Positions 46,300-54,677 of a stretch of 64,000 bases of DNA are shown one piece after another (the stretch's first letter is position 1; every line of letters begins with the position of its first letter). Below the pieces are notes generated by a model, which had not been told where the DNA came from, did no database searches, and saw only the letters and a list, made by a program, of their open reading frames with translations. The position numbers were made by a program, and so were the translations under genes. The DNA comes from Gammaproteobacteria bacterium. GTDB taxonomy: Bacteria > Pseudomonadota > Gammaproteobacteria > HK1. The stretch is from the NCBI GenBank assembly GCA_021773645.1, contig JAJFJU010000026.1, forward strand, positions 1 to 64,000. Direction: 5' to 3'.

Positions 46300-46640
46300 G
46301 AAGAACCGGAACCACCATTAGGGGGATAACCGGTAGCTGGAAAGGGCGTTACATTGGCACTGTCGCCACCATCACTGATAATTTTGTTGGCCCCGCCCTT
46401 TTCAACCTCGTCAATACGGATAACCGCGTGCAAGGGAATATGAGTGCGCTTTACCGCCTTGAATTCTGCCTTCAGGCGTTCCTCTGAGGGGTCCACCAAT
46501 ACCCCACTACGTTCGCCGAAGATAATCTCGCCTAACTCTACAAAACCGTATAGCTCGCCCTGACTTACGCTACGCGCATAGAGTTCATAGACCTTGCCCT
46601 GATTGTGGAATACCACTCGATAAACGTGTTTCTTGGCCAT
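46296..46640 (-). CDS. DUF1820 family protein
   Basis: This 114-aa protein begins MAKKHVYRVVFHNQGKVYEL and contains YGFVELGEIIFGE and HAVIRIDEVEKGG, the DUF1820 pattern of gammaproteobacteria. The C-terminus is Gly/Ser/Pro-rich and probably unstructured. No function is known. It is a single gene, convergent with the DUF123 frame. Confidence 0.88.
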   Translation of the reverse strand: MAKKHVYRVVFHNQGKVYELYARSVSQGELYGFVELGEIIFGERSGVLVDPSEERLKAEFKAVKRTHIPLHAVIRIDEVEKGGANKIISDGGDSANVTPFPATGYPPNGGSGSS

Positions 46641-46732
46641 AGCTCTGTTTCAGTTTCCAATGTACGGTGGAGCGCGGATTATACGGCAACTCCGACTGCC
46701 CGCGGCGCGGCAGATCGGCCACAATGAGTAAA

Positions 46733-46892
46733 GGAAGCTTTAATCTATTCATGAACTTATATCTTGCGCCCAAAATGCCCATCTTTATCGTTGCTGCTCT
46801 TTGCAATAGAACAACTATTACGTGCGAACAGCGCCTCAAAGCTGAACATTTTGAATCAAAATCTACGTCGCCCAGAATAAATCAGAGCTTCC
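46733..46892. mobile_element. MITE-like inverted-repeat element, copy A
   Basis: This 160-bp non-coding element begins GGAAGCTTTAATCTATTC and ends GAATAAATCAGAGCTTCC, imperfect terminal inverted repeats of 18 bp. TAAA flanks both ends, a possible 4-bp target duplication. It matches copy B (58733-58891, opposite orientation) over its full length at roughly 83% by eye, including the block CAGCGCCTCAAAGCTGAAC. The internal inverted repeat seen in B is eroded here. Its right end lies only 6 nt before the cbpA start. It has no open reading frame of note. Confidence 0.8.
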
Positions 46893-46898
46893 TAAATA

Positions 46899-47786
46899 AT
46901 GAAATATAAGGATTACTACAAAATTCTCGGCCTGAAGCGGGGCGCAGACGAGAAAGAAATGAAGAAGGCCTATCGCCGCCTGGCCAGAAAATACCACCCG
47001 GATGTGAGCAAGGAGCCGCAGGCAGAAGAGTGTTTCAAGGCCGTGCAAGAGGCCTATGCCGTGCTCAAAGATCCGGAAAAACGACGTGCCTATAACGAGC
47101 TTGGCGCCAACTGGCAGGCTGGCCAGGAATTCCGCGCTCCTCCGGGCTGGCAGACTCCGCGGCGAGGCTTTGGCCAAGGCGCGGGCGGAGCCGATCCCTT
47201 CAGCGACTTTTTCTCTTCACTGTTCGGTAATGGTACGGCCAATGCCGGAAGGCGCCCACGCCAGCAACGCAGTGAACCGGTAGCAGTACGTATCAGCCTG
47301 GAGGAGGCCTTTACCGGTACCGAACGAAACTTAAGGCTGGGCAACCCCAATGGTGGCCCAGCGCGTACCCTGAAGGTACGCATTCCCGCCGGCGTCATCA
47401 GTGGCCAGCAGATCCGCCTACCCGGCCAGGGTGGCGGTGGACACAGTGACCTGTTTCTGAAAATTGAACTCTCCCACCACCCGCTGTTTCGAGTAGAAGA
47501 ACGGGATATCCATCTGCAACTTCCAGTCGCCCCGTGGGAGGCCGCCCTCGGTGCAAAGATCCAGGTTCCTACCCTCAAGGGCGCAGTGCAATTGAGCATT
47601 CCACCCGCCTCCAATAACGGCAGCCGACTACGCCTCAAGGGGCGTGGATTGGGAGGAAAAAAGGCCGGTAGCCAATACGTAAACCTGGAGGTAAAAATCC
47701 CGCCAGCGGATACCGATGAGGCGCGTGCCGCTTATCAACAATTCGCTGAGGCGCTTCCATTTAACCCGAGAGACAACTTAAAATAG
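46899..47786 (+). CDS. cbpA: DnaJ-class curved-DNA-binding chaperone (CbpA-like)
   Basis: The 295-aa protein has an N-terminal J domain (1-70, with the HPD motif in YHPDVSKE), a Gly/Arg-rich linker and two C-terminal substrate-binding folds (VRISLEEAFTGTERNLRL, KVRIPAGVISGQQIRLPGQG). It lacks the zinc-finger domain of DnaJ, which places it with CbpA. It should stimulate DnaK ATPase. The MITE copy A ends just before the start codon and no Shine-Dalgarno can be seen there, so the element forms its 5' leader. Confidence 0.92.
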   Translation: MKYKDYYKILGLKRGADEKEMKKAYRRLARKYHPDVSKEPQAEECFKAVQEAYAVLKDPEKRRAYNELGANWQAGQEFRAPPGWQTPRRGFGQGAGGADPFSDFFSSLFGNGTANAGRRPRQQRSEPVAVRISLEEAFTGTERNLRLGNPNGGPARTLKVRIPAGVISGQQIRLPGQGGGGHSDLFLKIELSHHPLFRVEERDIHLQLPVAPWEAALGAKIQVPTLKGAVQLSIPPASNNGSRLRLKGRGLGGKKAGSQYVNLEVKIPPADTDEARAAYQQFAEALPFNPRDNLK

Positions 47787-47841
47787 CCTTATATTTCAAT
47801 ATATTGAATTGCGTTTGGCACATCACACAAAGGGAGCATCC

Positions 47842-49203
47842 ATGGCTCGTCTGGGCAATATACTCATCATTCTTGCATGCACATTGAGCCTCAATGCACA
47901 GGCCGGCTTGCCCACAGCTATTGGTGGCACACCACTGCCGAGCCTCGCGCCGATGCTCGAACTCGCCACCCCCGCAGTGGTGAATATTGCAGCCCACGGC
48001 TCCGTTACGGTGCGGGAAAACCCGTTACTCAGTGACCCCTTCTTTCGCCGCTTCTTCAATGTCCCGAATCGCCCGCGTAAGCGCCGCACCCAAAGCCTCG
48101 GCTCTGGCGTTATTGTCGATGCCGCCCAGGGCTACATCCTAACCAACAATCACGTTATTCAACACGCCCAGGAAATCAGCGTCACCCTGCGCGATGGGCG
48201 ACGTTTTGCCGCAAAGCTGGTGGGCACCGACCCAGATACTGATGTGGCGGTGATCCGCATCGAGGCGAAAAATCTCAGTGCCCTGCCGCTGGCCAATTCT
48301 GATGGCCTGCGGGTGGGCGATTTTGTAGTCGCCATTGGTAATCCCTTTGGCCTTGGACAAACCGTCACCTCGGGCATTGTCAGCGCCCTGGGACGTAGCG
48401 GGCTAGGCATTGAAGGTTTCGAGGATTTCATCCAGACCGATGCCTCCATCAATGTCGGCAATTCCGGTGGCGCACTGGTAAATCTGCGTGGCGAACTGGT
48501 GGGCATCAATACTGCCATCTTTGCCCGCGGGGGCGGCAGTATCGGCATCGGTTTTGCCATTCCTATCAATATGGCGCGCGACATCATGACTCAGCTAGTG
48601 ACCTTCGGCGAGGTACGGCGCGGACTGCTGGGTGCATCGGCGCAGGATCTAACTCCGGCCCTCGCCGAGGCCTTCGGGATCGCTCAGACCGAGGGCGCAG
48701 TGGTGATTGAAGTCGCTGAAGGTTCGCCGGCGGATAAAGCTGGCCTCAAGCCCGGCGATATCGTCACCCAGGTCAACCAACGACCGATCCGATCCGCCGC
48801 CGATGTACGCAATGCCATTGCGCTGCTACGGGTGGGTCAGACCGTGCGCCTGGAAATATTACGCAGCGCCAAAACGCTGAGCCTGCAAGCCATGATTACG
48901 GAAAATAAGCTGGAAGTGCTTGCCGGTGACGCCTTTCACCCACGCCTGTCCGGAGCTATCTTCGCCGATATCGTCGAGGGCAGCCCACTCTACGGCAAGC
49001 TAGAGGGTGTCGTGGTGCTGGACGTGGAAAGCAACGCCCCGGCGGCCCGTTCGGGCCTACGCAAGGGCGACATCATCACCGCAGTTAATCGCACTCGCAT
49101 ACGCAGCATGAAGGAGTTCCAACACCTTGCGCGTAAAGGTGGCAACGCACTGGTCCTCAATGTACGTCGTGGTCGCGGTTCGGTGTTTATTCTGATTCGC
49201 TAG
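47842..49203 (+). CDS. Periplasmic serine protease of the DegQ/DegP family
   Basis: This 453-aa exported protease has a signal peptide ending LNAQA (about residue 21) and a trypsin-like domain. The catalytic triad is His in TNNHVIQ, Asp in TDPDTDVAVI and Ser in GNSGGALVNL. Two PDZ domains follow (EGSPADKAGLKPGDIV and NAPAARSGLRKGDII). ATG 47842 is preferred over an upstream in-frame ATG because AAAGGGAG lies 5 nt before it and the signal peptide starts there. It overlaps the convergent rmuC end by 17 nt. Confidence 0.95.
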   Translation: MARLGNILIILACTLSLNAQAGLPTAIGGTPLPSLAPMLELATPAVVNIAAHGSVTVRENPLLSDPFFRRFFNVPNRPRKRRTQSLGSGVIVDAAQGYILTNNHVIQHAQEISVTLRDGRRFAAKLVGTDPDTDVAVIRIEAKNLSALPLANSDGLRVGDFVVAIGNPFGLGQTVTSGIVSALGRSGLGIEGFEDFIQTDASINVGNSGGALVNLRGELVGINTAIFARGGGSIGIGFAIPINMARDIMTQLVTFGEVRRGLLGASAQDLTPALAEAFGIAQTEGAVVIEVAEGSPADKAGLKPGDIVTQVNQRPIRSAADVRNAIALLRVGQTVRLEILRSAKTLSLQAMITENKLEVLAGDAFHPRLSGAIFADIVEGSPLYGKLEGVVVLDVESNAPAARSGLRKGDIITAVNRTRIRSMKEFQHLARKGGNALVLNVRRGRGSVFILIR

Positions 49204-50506
49204 GCGTTTCGTCAGCTGCTGCCGGGATGCGCGGGACAGCCCCCTCGAGTTCGACTTTCTCGATCTTGGTAAAGCGGCTGCTGATCTTGCGTGCGGAGGT
49301 ATGTACCTGTTCCACATCCTTATGAGCGGCATTTATATGCTGGGATAGCTTATCCATACGCAACTGAAAACGGCCAAAATCCTTGGCCAGCATGCCTAAA
49401 TGCTCCTGAATCACATGCACCTGCTCGCGGGTCGCCTCGTCCTTTAACACTGCGCGCGCGGTGTTGAGCACCGCCATCAGGGTGGTGGGCGAAACGATCC
49501 ACACCCGACGCTTCTGCGCCTCCTCCACCAGATCCGGATGGTGAGCCTGAATCTCGGCAAATACCGCCTCGGCTGGCAGGAACATCATCGCACCATCGGA
49601 GGTTTCCCCGGGGAGGATATATTTCGATGAGATATCCTGGATGTGTTTACGGATGTCCACTTTGAACTGCCGTTCCGCGGCCTTCTGCTCAGACGAATCC
49701 AGGCTGCTATCGGTCATGCGCCGATAGGATTCCAGGGGAAATTTCGCATCGATGGCCACATTACCCGTGGGGGCCGGTAAGAACAGCACACAGTCCGCGA
49801 TCTTGCTATTGCTCAGAGTGTGCTGAAAGGAAAAGCTGCTCTCTGGCAGGACATTCCGCACCAGCCCTGCCAGCTGCACCTCACCAAAGGCGCCCCGGGA
49901 GCGCTTGTCATCCAACACCTGCTGCAGGCTAACCACATGGGTGGATAACTCAGTAATCTTCTGCTGAGCCGCATCGATCAACGCCAGCCGCTTAACGATA
50001 TCTGCAAAGGTAGCGGTGGTCTTCTCAAAACCCTCGCTGAGTCGTTTCTCCACTTGGCCGCTGATTTCCTTCAGGCGCTTATCCGCCGTCTCGGTCAGCC
50101 CCCCCACCTGCTTAACCAGCTTTTCAGTATTACGTTCCAGCGCATCACTCAACTTTCCATCAAGGGTTAACAAGCCCTTTTGTAGCGACTCTTGCAGACT
50201 GCTAAGCGCCTCCCCCTGACGCCGCTCGAAGCGCTGGCGGAAGTCCCCCAGCCGCTCCCCCATCTCCTCCCGCGCCAAAGCCCTATCCTCACGCAACGCA
50301 CGGTCCAGATCCCGCACCAGCGCCTCCAGCGCGCTGCTCCGTTCTTCCATGCGCTGGGTATGCTCCTGCAAGCGTGTCTCAAAACGAACCGTAGCATCAC
50401 GTTGCACCGCGGCATCAGCCCCCCTGCGCCCAAACAACCACAACCCAAGGAGCAGTACGGCGAAGGTTCCCAACTGCAGCCACAATATTGCATTGCCCAT
50501 ATTCAC
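49187..50506 (-). CDS. rmuC: DNA recombination protein RmuC
   Basis: This 439-aa protein has an N-terminal membrane helix (LWLQLGTFAVLLLGLWLFG), a long coiled coil (about 45-180) and the RmuC core (SRGAFGEVQLAGLVRNVLPE, VAIDAKFPLESYRRM, VWIVSPTTLMAVLNTARAV). RmuC limits recombination at short inverted repeats. The start is GTG 50506 with GGGGGAG 6 nt before it. Confidence 0.94.
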   Translation of the reverse strand: MNMGNAILWLQLGTFAVLLLGLWLFGRRGADAAVQRDATVRFETRLQEHTQRMEERSSALEALVRDLDRALREDRALAREEMGERLGDFRQRFERRQGEALSSLQESLQKGLLTLDGKLSDALERNTEKLVKQVGGLTETADKRLKEISGQVEKRLSEGFEKTTATFADIVKRLALIDAAQQKITELSTHVVSLQQVLDDKRSRGAFGEVQLAGLVRNVLPESSFSFQHTLSNSKIADCVLFLPAPTGNVAIDAKFPLESYRRMTDSSLDSSEQKAAERQFKVDIRKHIQDISSKYILPGETSDGAMMFLPAEAVFAEIQAHHPDLVEEAQKRRVWIVSPTTLMAVLNTARAVLKDEATREQVHVIQEHLGMLAKDFGRFQLRMDKLSQHINAAHKDVEQVHTSARKISSRFTKIEKVELEGAVPRIPAAADETPSESE

Positions 50507-50521
50507 TCGATGCTCCCCCGA

Positions 50522-50803
50522 TCAGTCATAGGTCAACCGCTCGCCACTGCCTATCAGAATTTCCATCCCCTTCACATCGCCCGTCGTGGAAAGTGGTAAA
50601 CGCAGCTTGCCAAAGCAGTGCACCCGCCCGGCCTCACAACCGGAACCCTGCATCAATATCTCCTCAAAACGAACCGTGGCTATCGCCTCGGATTCATTCT
50701 GCTCAAGAATTTCTACTTCCAAGGTGTCGTTGTCCGGCCATCCGTTTTGGCTACATAAACGGCTAATCTCCCGGCAATTCAACAGATACTCGTGGATTTT
50801 CAT
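50522..50803 (-). CDS. Small protein of unknown function (93 aa)
   Basis: This acidic 93-aa frame begins MKIHEYLLNCREISRLC and has a beta-rich remainder (TLEVEILEQNESEAIATVRF). It has no signal peptide and no recognised family. The frame is open upstream to about 50965 but that part runs through the repeat region, so the internal ATG 50803 is taken as start. It lies 15 nt before rmuC on the same strand and may be co-transcribed with it. Confidence 0.65.
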   Translation of the reverse strand: MKIHEYLLNCREISRLCSQNGWPDNDTLEVEILEQNESEAIATVRFEEILMQGSGCEAGRVHCFGKLRLPLSTTGDVKGMEILIGSGERLTYD

Positions 50804-50902
50804 CCCAGAAACTCCAAATAGATAAGTAGACAACAAAGAAGGTCCGTATGTGGGGCTAGTATACGTGGGAAAGAAACCAGGCTTGTCAGAGAGATCGCAA
50901 GC

Positions 50903-50930
50903 AAAAAAACGGCCCTCTCGGACCGTTTTT
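50903..50930 (-). terminator. Duplicate copy of the tRNA-Gln terminator
   Basis: The hairpin ACGGTCC-GAGA-GGGCCGT followed by seven Ts on the minus strand is identical to the one at 51063-51091. It ends the repeat element described at 50939-51062. It is preceded by AAAAA, so it could also work in the other direction. Confidence 0.75.
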
Positions 50931-50956
50931 CTTAGCATGGCTGGGGGACAAGGATT
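50903..50956. repeat. 54-bp direct repeat, copy 1 (terminator plus tRNA-Gln 3' end)
   Basis: Positions 50903-50956 and 51064-51117 are identical over 54 bp. Each copy holds a terminator hairpin and the last 19 nt of tRNA-Gln including the CCA. Only copy 2 belongs to a complete tRNA. The unit is 161 bp apart centre to centre. Confidence 0.9.
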
Positions 50957-51062
50957 ACTCAGCACATCCCTGTGCTTCGCCCCTACGGGGCCCGCCTGCG
51001 GCGGTTCAAAATTGTTCCAAACAATTTTGTCGAACCAAGCTTCTCATCCTTATCCCCCAGCC
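50939..51062 (-). repeat. tRNA-3'-end-bounded multi-hairpin element
   Basis: This 124-nt stretch is closed by 17-bp inverted arms (50939-50955 and 51046-51062, one G-U type mismatch) derived from the tRNA-Gln acceptor/T side (GGCTGGGGGA). Inside are four consecutive hairpins: AGCAC/GTGCT (50961-50976), GCCCC/GGGGC (50979-50991), CCGCC/GGCGG (50992-51004) and a 10-bp CAAAATTGTT/AACAATTTTG (51007-51029) framed by GGTT/AACC. The layout looks like an over-sized cloverleaf and is followed by its own terminator. No coding frame fits. Origin and function are unknown; a mobile tRNA-derived repeat or a structured RNA are the main possibilities. Confidence 0.7.
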
Positions 51063-51091
51063 AAAAAAAACGGCCCTCTCGGACCGTTTTT
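51063..51091 (-). terminator. tRNA-Gln terminator
   Basis: On the minus strand the hairpin ACGGTCC-GAGA-GGGCCGT, followed by eight Ts, starts about 12 nt after the tRNA CCA end. It should stop transcripts of rplM-rpsI-tRNA-Gln. Confidence 0.85.
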
Positions 51092-51117
51092 CTTAGCATG
51101 GCTGGGGGACAAGGATT
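51064..51117. repeat. 54-bp direct repeat, copy 2 (terminator plus tRNA-Gln 3' end)
   Basis: This is the original copy of the 54-bp repeat; it overlaps the 3' end of the complete tRNA-Gln gene. Copy 1 at 50903-50956 is the displaced duplicate. Confidence 0.9.
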
Positions 51118-51172
51118 CGAACCTTGGTTGGCGGAGTCAGAGTCCGCAGTCCTACCACTAGACGATCCCCCA
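51099..51172 (-). tRNA. tRNA-Gln (CTG)
   Basis: A 74-nt minus-strand cloverleaf starts TGGGGGA and ends TCCCCCAGCCA with an encoded CCA. The anticodon stem GCGGA/TCCGC encloses loop CTCTGAC, giving CTG. The T-arm GGTTCGAATCC is intact. It begins 9 nt after the rpsI stop, so it is probably processed from the ribosomal-protein transcript. Confidence 0.96.
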
Positions 51173-51181
51173 AATTGCGGT

Positions 51182-51574
51182 TTAGCGCTTGGAGAACTGT
51201 GGCCGTTTGCGGGCTTTATGCAGGCCGACTTTCTTACGCTCCACCTCACGGGCATCGCGAGTCACGAAACCCGCCTGACGCAGGACCGGACGCAGGGTTT
51301 CGTCGTAACGCATCAGCGCACGGGTGATGCCATGACGGATAGCGCCCGCCTGACCGGTACCGCCGCCGCCTTTGACGTTGACTTGGATGTCAAAGGTATC
51401 GAGCATCTCTACGGTTTGCAGCGGCTGCTGCACCACCATGCGAGAGGTCTCACGGCCAAAGTATTCATCCAGCGAACGTTTGTTGATGACGATGTTGCCG
51501 GTGCCGCGGCGAAGAAGTACGCGTGCGGTGGAAGACTTGCGTCGGCCGGTGCTGTAATAGGTTTCGTCTGCCAT
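51182..51574 (-). CDS. rpsI: 30S ribosomal protein S9
   Basis: The 130-aa protein has the S9 pattern [17 protein letters not shown] at the start, [19 protein letters not shown] in the middle and the basic C-terminus [17 protein letters not shown]. It lies 9 nt after rplM and reads toward tRNA-Gln. Confidence 0.98.
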   Translation of the reverse strand: MADETYYSTGRRKSSTARVLLRRGTGNIVINKRSLDEYFGRETSRMVVQQPLQTVEMLDTFDIQVNVKGGGGTGQAGAIRHGITRALMRYDETLRPVLRQAGFVTRDAREVERKKVGLHKARKRPQFSKR

Positions 51575-51583
51575 TGAGATTCC

Positions 51584-52012
51584 TTAAAACTCCAGTTGAG
51601 TGGGCTGCTGCGCCTCGTGCTGATGTTCCGGACCCGCATAAACTTTCAGCTTGCGGAACATGGCGCGCCCTAGAGGGCCCCTGGGCAGCATGCCCTTTAC
51701 CGCCTTTTCAATCGCCCGGGTGGGGGCCTTTTCCATCAGCTTGTCAAAGGTGATGGACTTGATGCCGCCGGGATAGCCACTGTGGCTATAGTAGGTCTTG
51801 TCAGTACGCTTTCTGCCGGTGACTGCCACCTTCTCGGCATTGATAACGATGATGTAATCACCAGTATCCTGATTTGGGGTGTAGATGGTCTTATGCTTTC
51901 CCCGCAACCGGCGAGCAATCTCCGTGGCAAGGCGGCCCAGCACTTTTTGCTCGGCATCGACTACGAACCAACCGCGCTCTACTTCGGCCGGTTTCGCGCT
52001 AAAGGTACCCAT
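51584..52012 (-). CDS. rplM: 50S ribosomal protein L13
   Basis: This 142-aa protein has [19 protein letters not shown], the L13 core [17 protein letters not shown], and [23 protein letters not shown] in two adjoining parts. The ATG at 52012 with GGGGA about 5 nt upstream is the family start; an open extension upstream is not conserved. It is the first gene of the rplM-rpsI operon. Confidence 0.98.
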   Translation of the reverse strand: MGTFSAKPAEVERGWFVVDAEQKVLGRLATEIARRLRGKHKTIYTPNQDTGDYIIVINAEKVAVTGRKRTDKTYYSHSGYPGGIKSITFDKLMEKAPTRAIEKAVKGMLPRGPLGRAMFRKLKVYAGPEHQHEAQQPTQLEF

Positions 52013-52174
52013 AACAATCCCCAATCTAAATAAATGGCAAGGATAACCACCGCGCCCAAAAGGCACAGTCGGTGCTCCCCAAAAAAGGGCCGAAATGCTA
52101 CCCCCCACTCCCGCTGTTGTCAATCGACAGATGGACTATCGAAAGCAGCCGCACATGTTAACAGCAAAGCACCC

Positions 52175-52957
52175 TCAACCGCGCAACCGCCTACCGATCA
52201 ATACGGTCGCCAGGGCATAGGCAAGCCCCCCATAAAAAGCCAGCACTAACAAATGGATAGCGACATCAGAAAGCGCTGTGCCGGTCATCAGCGGACGTAC
52301 AATCGCTACTGTGTGGGTTAGAGGCAACCACTCCGCAACAGCGCGCACGGTGGGCGGTAGGCCATCCAAGGGGAAGAACACCCCGCCAAGGAGCAGGCTG
52401 GGGGTCACGAACAGGGTGTGGTAATAGAGGAAAAAATCGTAATTCTTCGCCAGCCCGGCGATCACCAGTGCCATGCCGGTAAAACACAGGCTGGCAGCAA
52501 AAATGGCGGGCAAGGCCCATAAGGCCCGCCAACCGTCCACCGCTCCCAATGCCGCTGCAACCAGCAGGATGGCCGCGGCGCTGATCAGGCTTTTGCTAGC
52601 TCCCCAGATCAGCTCTCCCAACACGATATCGCCCACCTCCAACGGTGTGGCAAGCATCGCCTCCCAAGTGTTTTGTACCGCCATGCGAGTATAGGCCGAA
52701 TACATGCCTTCAAAAGAGGCAGTGAACAGGGCGCTGGAACAGATGATCCCCGAGGCTAAAAACACCAGATAAGGTAATTCTCCGACGACACCTACTAGAG
52801 AACCCAGGCCATAGCCAAGCGCCAATAGGTAGAGCAAGGGCTCGCCAAAATTTCCCACCAGGGCCGGACCGGCCAGCTTGAACCAGACCCGCAGGTTGCG
52901 CCGCCACACCGGCAGCCAGCGTAGTGCCGCTGGCATCAAGCCATTATCAGGCATCAC
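52175..52957 (-). CDS. ABC-2 type exporter permease (NodJ-like)
   Basis: This 260-aa membrane protein has six hydrophobic segments and the NodJ/ABC-2 signature region. Its N-terminal domain (LRVWFKLAGPALVGNFGEPL) precedes the first helix. The end of the ATPase gene upstream overlaps its start by 11 nt, so the pair forms an exporter. NodIJ-type systems export oligosaccharides or drugs; the substrate here is unknown. Confidence 0.9.
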   Translation of the reverse strand: MMPDNGLMPAALRWLPVWRRNLRVWFKLAGPALVGNFGEPLLYLLALGYGLGSLVGVVGELPYLVFLASGIICSSALFTASFEGMYSAYTRMAVQNTWEAMLATPLEVGDIVLGELIWGASKSLISAAAILLVAAALGAVDGWRALWALPAIFAASLCFTGMALVIAGLAKNYDFFLYYHTLFVTPSLLLGGVFFPLDGLPPTVRAVAEWLPLTHTVAIVRPLMTGTALSDVAIHLLVLAFYGGLAYALATVLIGRRLRG

Positions 52958-53855
52958 GCAGCTCCCTACCGGTCAGGCGCAGAAAGACATCTTCCAGATT
53001 GGCCGGCCGATGCAAATAGCTAAGTTCGGGGTGTCCGCTTAAAGCCTCGAGTAGTGGGCACTCATCCTCCGCGTAGTAAAAGCAGGTATCGCCCGCCTGC
53101 TCAAAGCGCTCGGCCAGGGCCTCCCCATTGGCCCCATGCCAGCTATCCAGGCCCTTGCCATAGACCTCCACCACCTGCGCCTCGATGTGCCGTGCAATGA
53201 GTTGCTGAGGAGAGCCATTATCCAGAATCCGACCATGATCCATGATGGTTACCTGATCACACAGACGCGTGGCCTCCTCCATATAATGAGTGGTCAGCAC
53301 CAGCCCCATGCCGCGAGTACGCAGGGCCCTGAGTTGCTGCCAAATCAACTGCCGCGCCTGCGGGTCAAGGCCAGTGGTAGGCTCGTCGAGGATTAACAGC
53401 TTCGGCTCATTCACCAAAGCCCGGGCCAGGGACAAACGCCGTTGCATACCCCCGGAAAGGGCCGTGATAGAAGAATCTGCACGGGATTCAAGCGCAGCAA
53501 ATTTCAACAATCTGGAAACTCTGGGTTGTAACTCGGCACGGGAGATTCCGAAATAGGAGGCATAACTGCGCAGGTTCTCCACCACACTGAAGTCCACATC
53601 CAGATTATCCTGCTGGGGAACGACACCAATATGGCGACGCAATTTCAGCGCCTCACGCGGCACCTCATGACCCAGCACCCGCAGACTACCGACATCAGGC
53701 GAGGTATTACCGGTGAGCATACGCAGAAAGGTGGTTTTCCCCGCGCCATTGGGCCCCAACAGCCCCCAGCAAATCCCGGCTGGCACGCTAAGGCTCAGGG
53801 CATCAACGACGCGCTGATCTCCGTAGGATTTGCTTAGATCTTTGGCCTCAATCAT
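52947..53855 (-). CDS. ABC exporter ATP-binding protein (NodI-like)
   Basis: This 302-aa ATPase has Walker A GPNGAGKTT near 38-46, signature LSGGMQRRLSLARAL and Walker B LLILDEPTTGLDP. The switch His lies in VLTTHYMEEA. A C-terminal domain of about 80 residues is typical of NodI/DrrA-type exporters. ATG 53855 was used; GTG 53858 would add one residue. It is coupled to the permease gene. Confidence 0.92.
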   Translation of the reverse strand: MIEAKDLSKSYGDQRVVDALSLSVPAGICWGLLGPNGAGKTTFLRMLTGNTSPDVGSLRVLGHEVPREALKLRRHIGVVPQQDNLDVDFSVVENLRSYASYFGISRAELQPRVSRLLKFAALESRADSSITALSGGMQRRLSLARALVNEPKLLILDEPTTGLDPQARQLIWQQLRALRTRGMGLVLTTHYMEEATRLCDQVTIMDHGRILDNGSPQQLIARHIEAQVVEVYGKGLDSWHGANGEALAERFEQAGDTCFYYAEDECPLLEALSGHPELSYLHRPANLEDVFLRLTGRELRDA

Positions 53856-53962
53856 CACTCAATCTATACCCCTCAAACCGTATTGCTTACTGGCGGCCAT
53901 CTTTCACTGCGCTAAGATAGCTACCACTCCCCTTATTACTCTATTCACAAACGGTTATCCCC

Positions 53963-54601
53963 ATGCAACAGCTTGATCTGCCCGATCGCGTCATCGTCCA
54001 CTTCGACCAAGCGCTGCGCACTCTGTTAGGCAAGGCGCGGGGTAGTGGCCGAAAAAACCCGGGGGAGTATCAGCCACCGGTCGATCTCTCCGCAGAAGAA
54101 GCACGACACGCGGCGGGGCTGATGCGGGTTAATCATGCCGGCGAAGTCGCGGCCCAGGCCCTGTATGAAGGGGCCGGTGTGACCGCTCATCAACCCGCGG
54201 TAAAGCAACTCATGCAGCAGGCCGCCAGGGAGGAAGGGGATCACCTCATCTGGTGTCGCGAACGTCTGAAACAACTCGGTTCACACACCTCTTATCTTGA
54301 CCCACTATGGTACGTGGGATCACTCGCTATCGGTGGTATTGCCGGTGCCGCCGGGGATCGCTGGAGCCTAGGCTTCGTGGTGGAAACCGAACATCAGGTG
54401 GTAGCTCACCTCGATGATCACCTTAAACGCTTGCCCAGCAAAGATAGCAACAGCCGCGCTATTTTAGAGCTGATGCGCGAGGATGAAGGCCGACACGCCA
54501 CCGCCGCGCACCATGCCGGTGGGGCCCAATTGCCTTGGCCCGTACGCAAGGCCATGCACCTGGTTTCCCGCATCATGACGCGTACCGCTTACTGGCTGTA
54601 A
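53963..54601 (+). CDS. coq7: Ubiquinone biosynthesis hydroxylase Coq7
   Basis: This 212-aa di-iron monooxygenase hydroxylates the demethoxy-ubiquinone precursor. The carboxylate and histidine ligands are visible: MRVNHAGEVAAQALYEG, AREEGDHLIWC, VETEHQVVAHLDDHL and MREDEGRHATAAHHAG. It is a single gene, divergent from the ABC exporter. It indicates oxygen-dependent ubiquinone synthesis. Confidence 0.96.
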   Translation: MQQLDLPDRVIVHFDQALRTLLGKARGSGRKNPGEYQPPVDLSAEEARHAAGLMRVNHAGEVAAQALYEGAGVTAHQPAVKQLMQQAAREEGDHLIWCRERLKQLGSHTSYLDPLWYVGSLAIGGIAGAAGDRWSLGFVVETEHQVVAHLDDHLKRLPSKDSNSRAILELMREDEGRHATAAHHAGGAQLPWPVRKAMHLVSRIMTRTAYWL

Positions 54602-54677
54602 GTACTTACTAACAACAAAAGCCCATGCCCATAAATAACTTATATGCTTCCTCATATTCCACCACCAGAGGCCGCCC

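Noticed and set aside
50903-51117. Attachment sites of an integrated island at tRNA-Gln
   Set aside because: The 54-bp direct repeats resemble attL/attR, but only 107 bp lie between them, with no integrase or cargo gene. A nested inverted copy is also present, which a simple integration does not produce.
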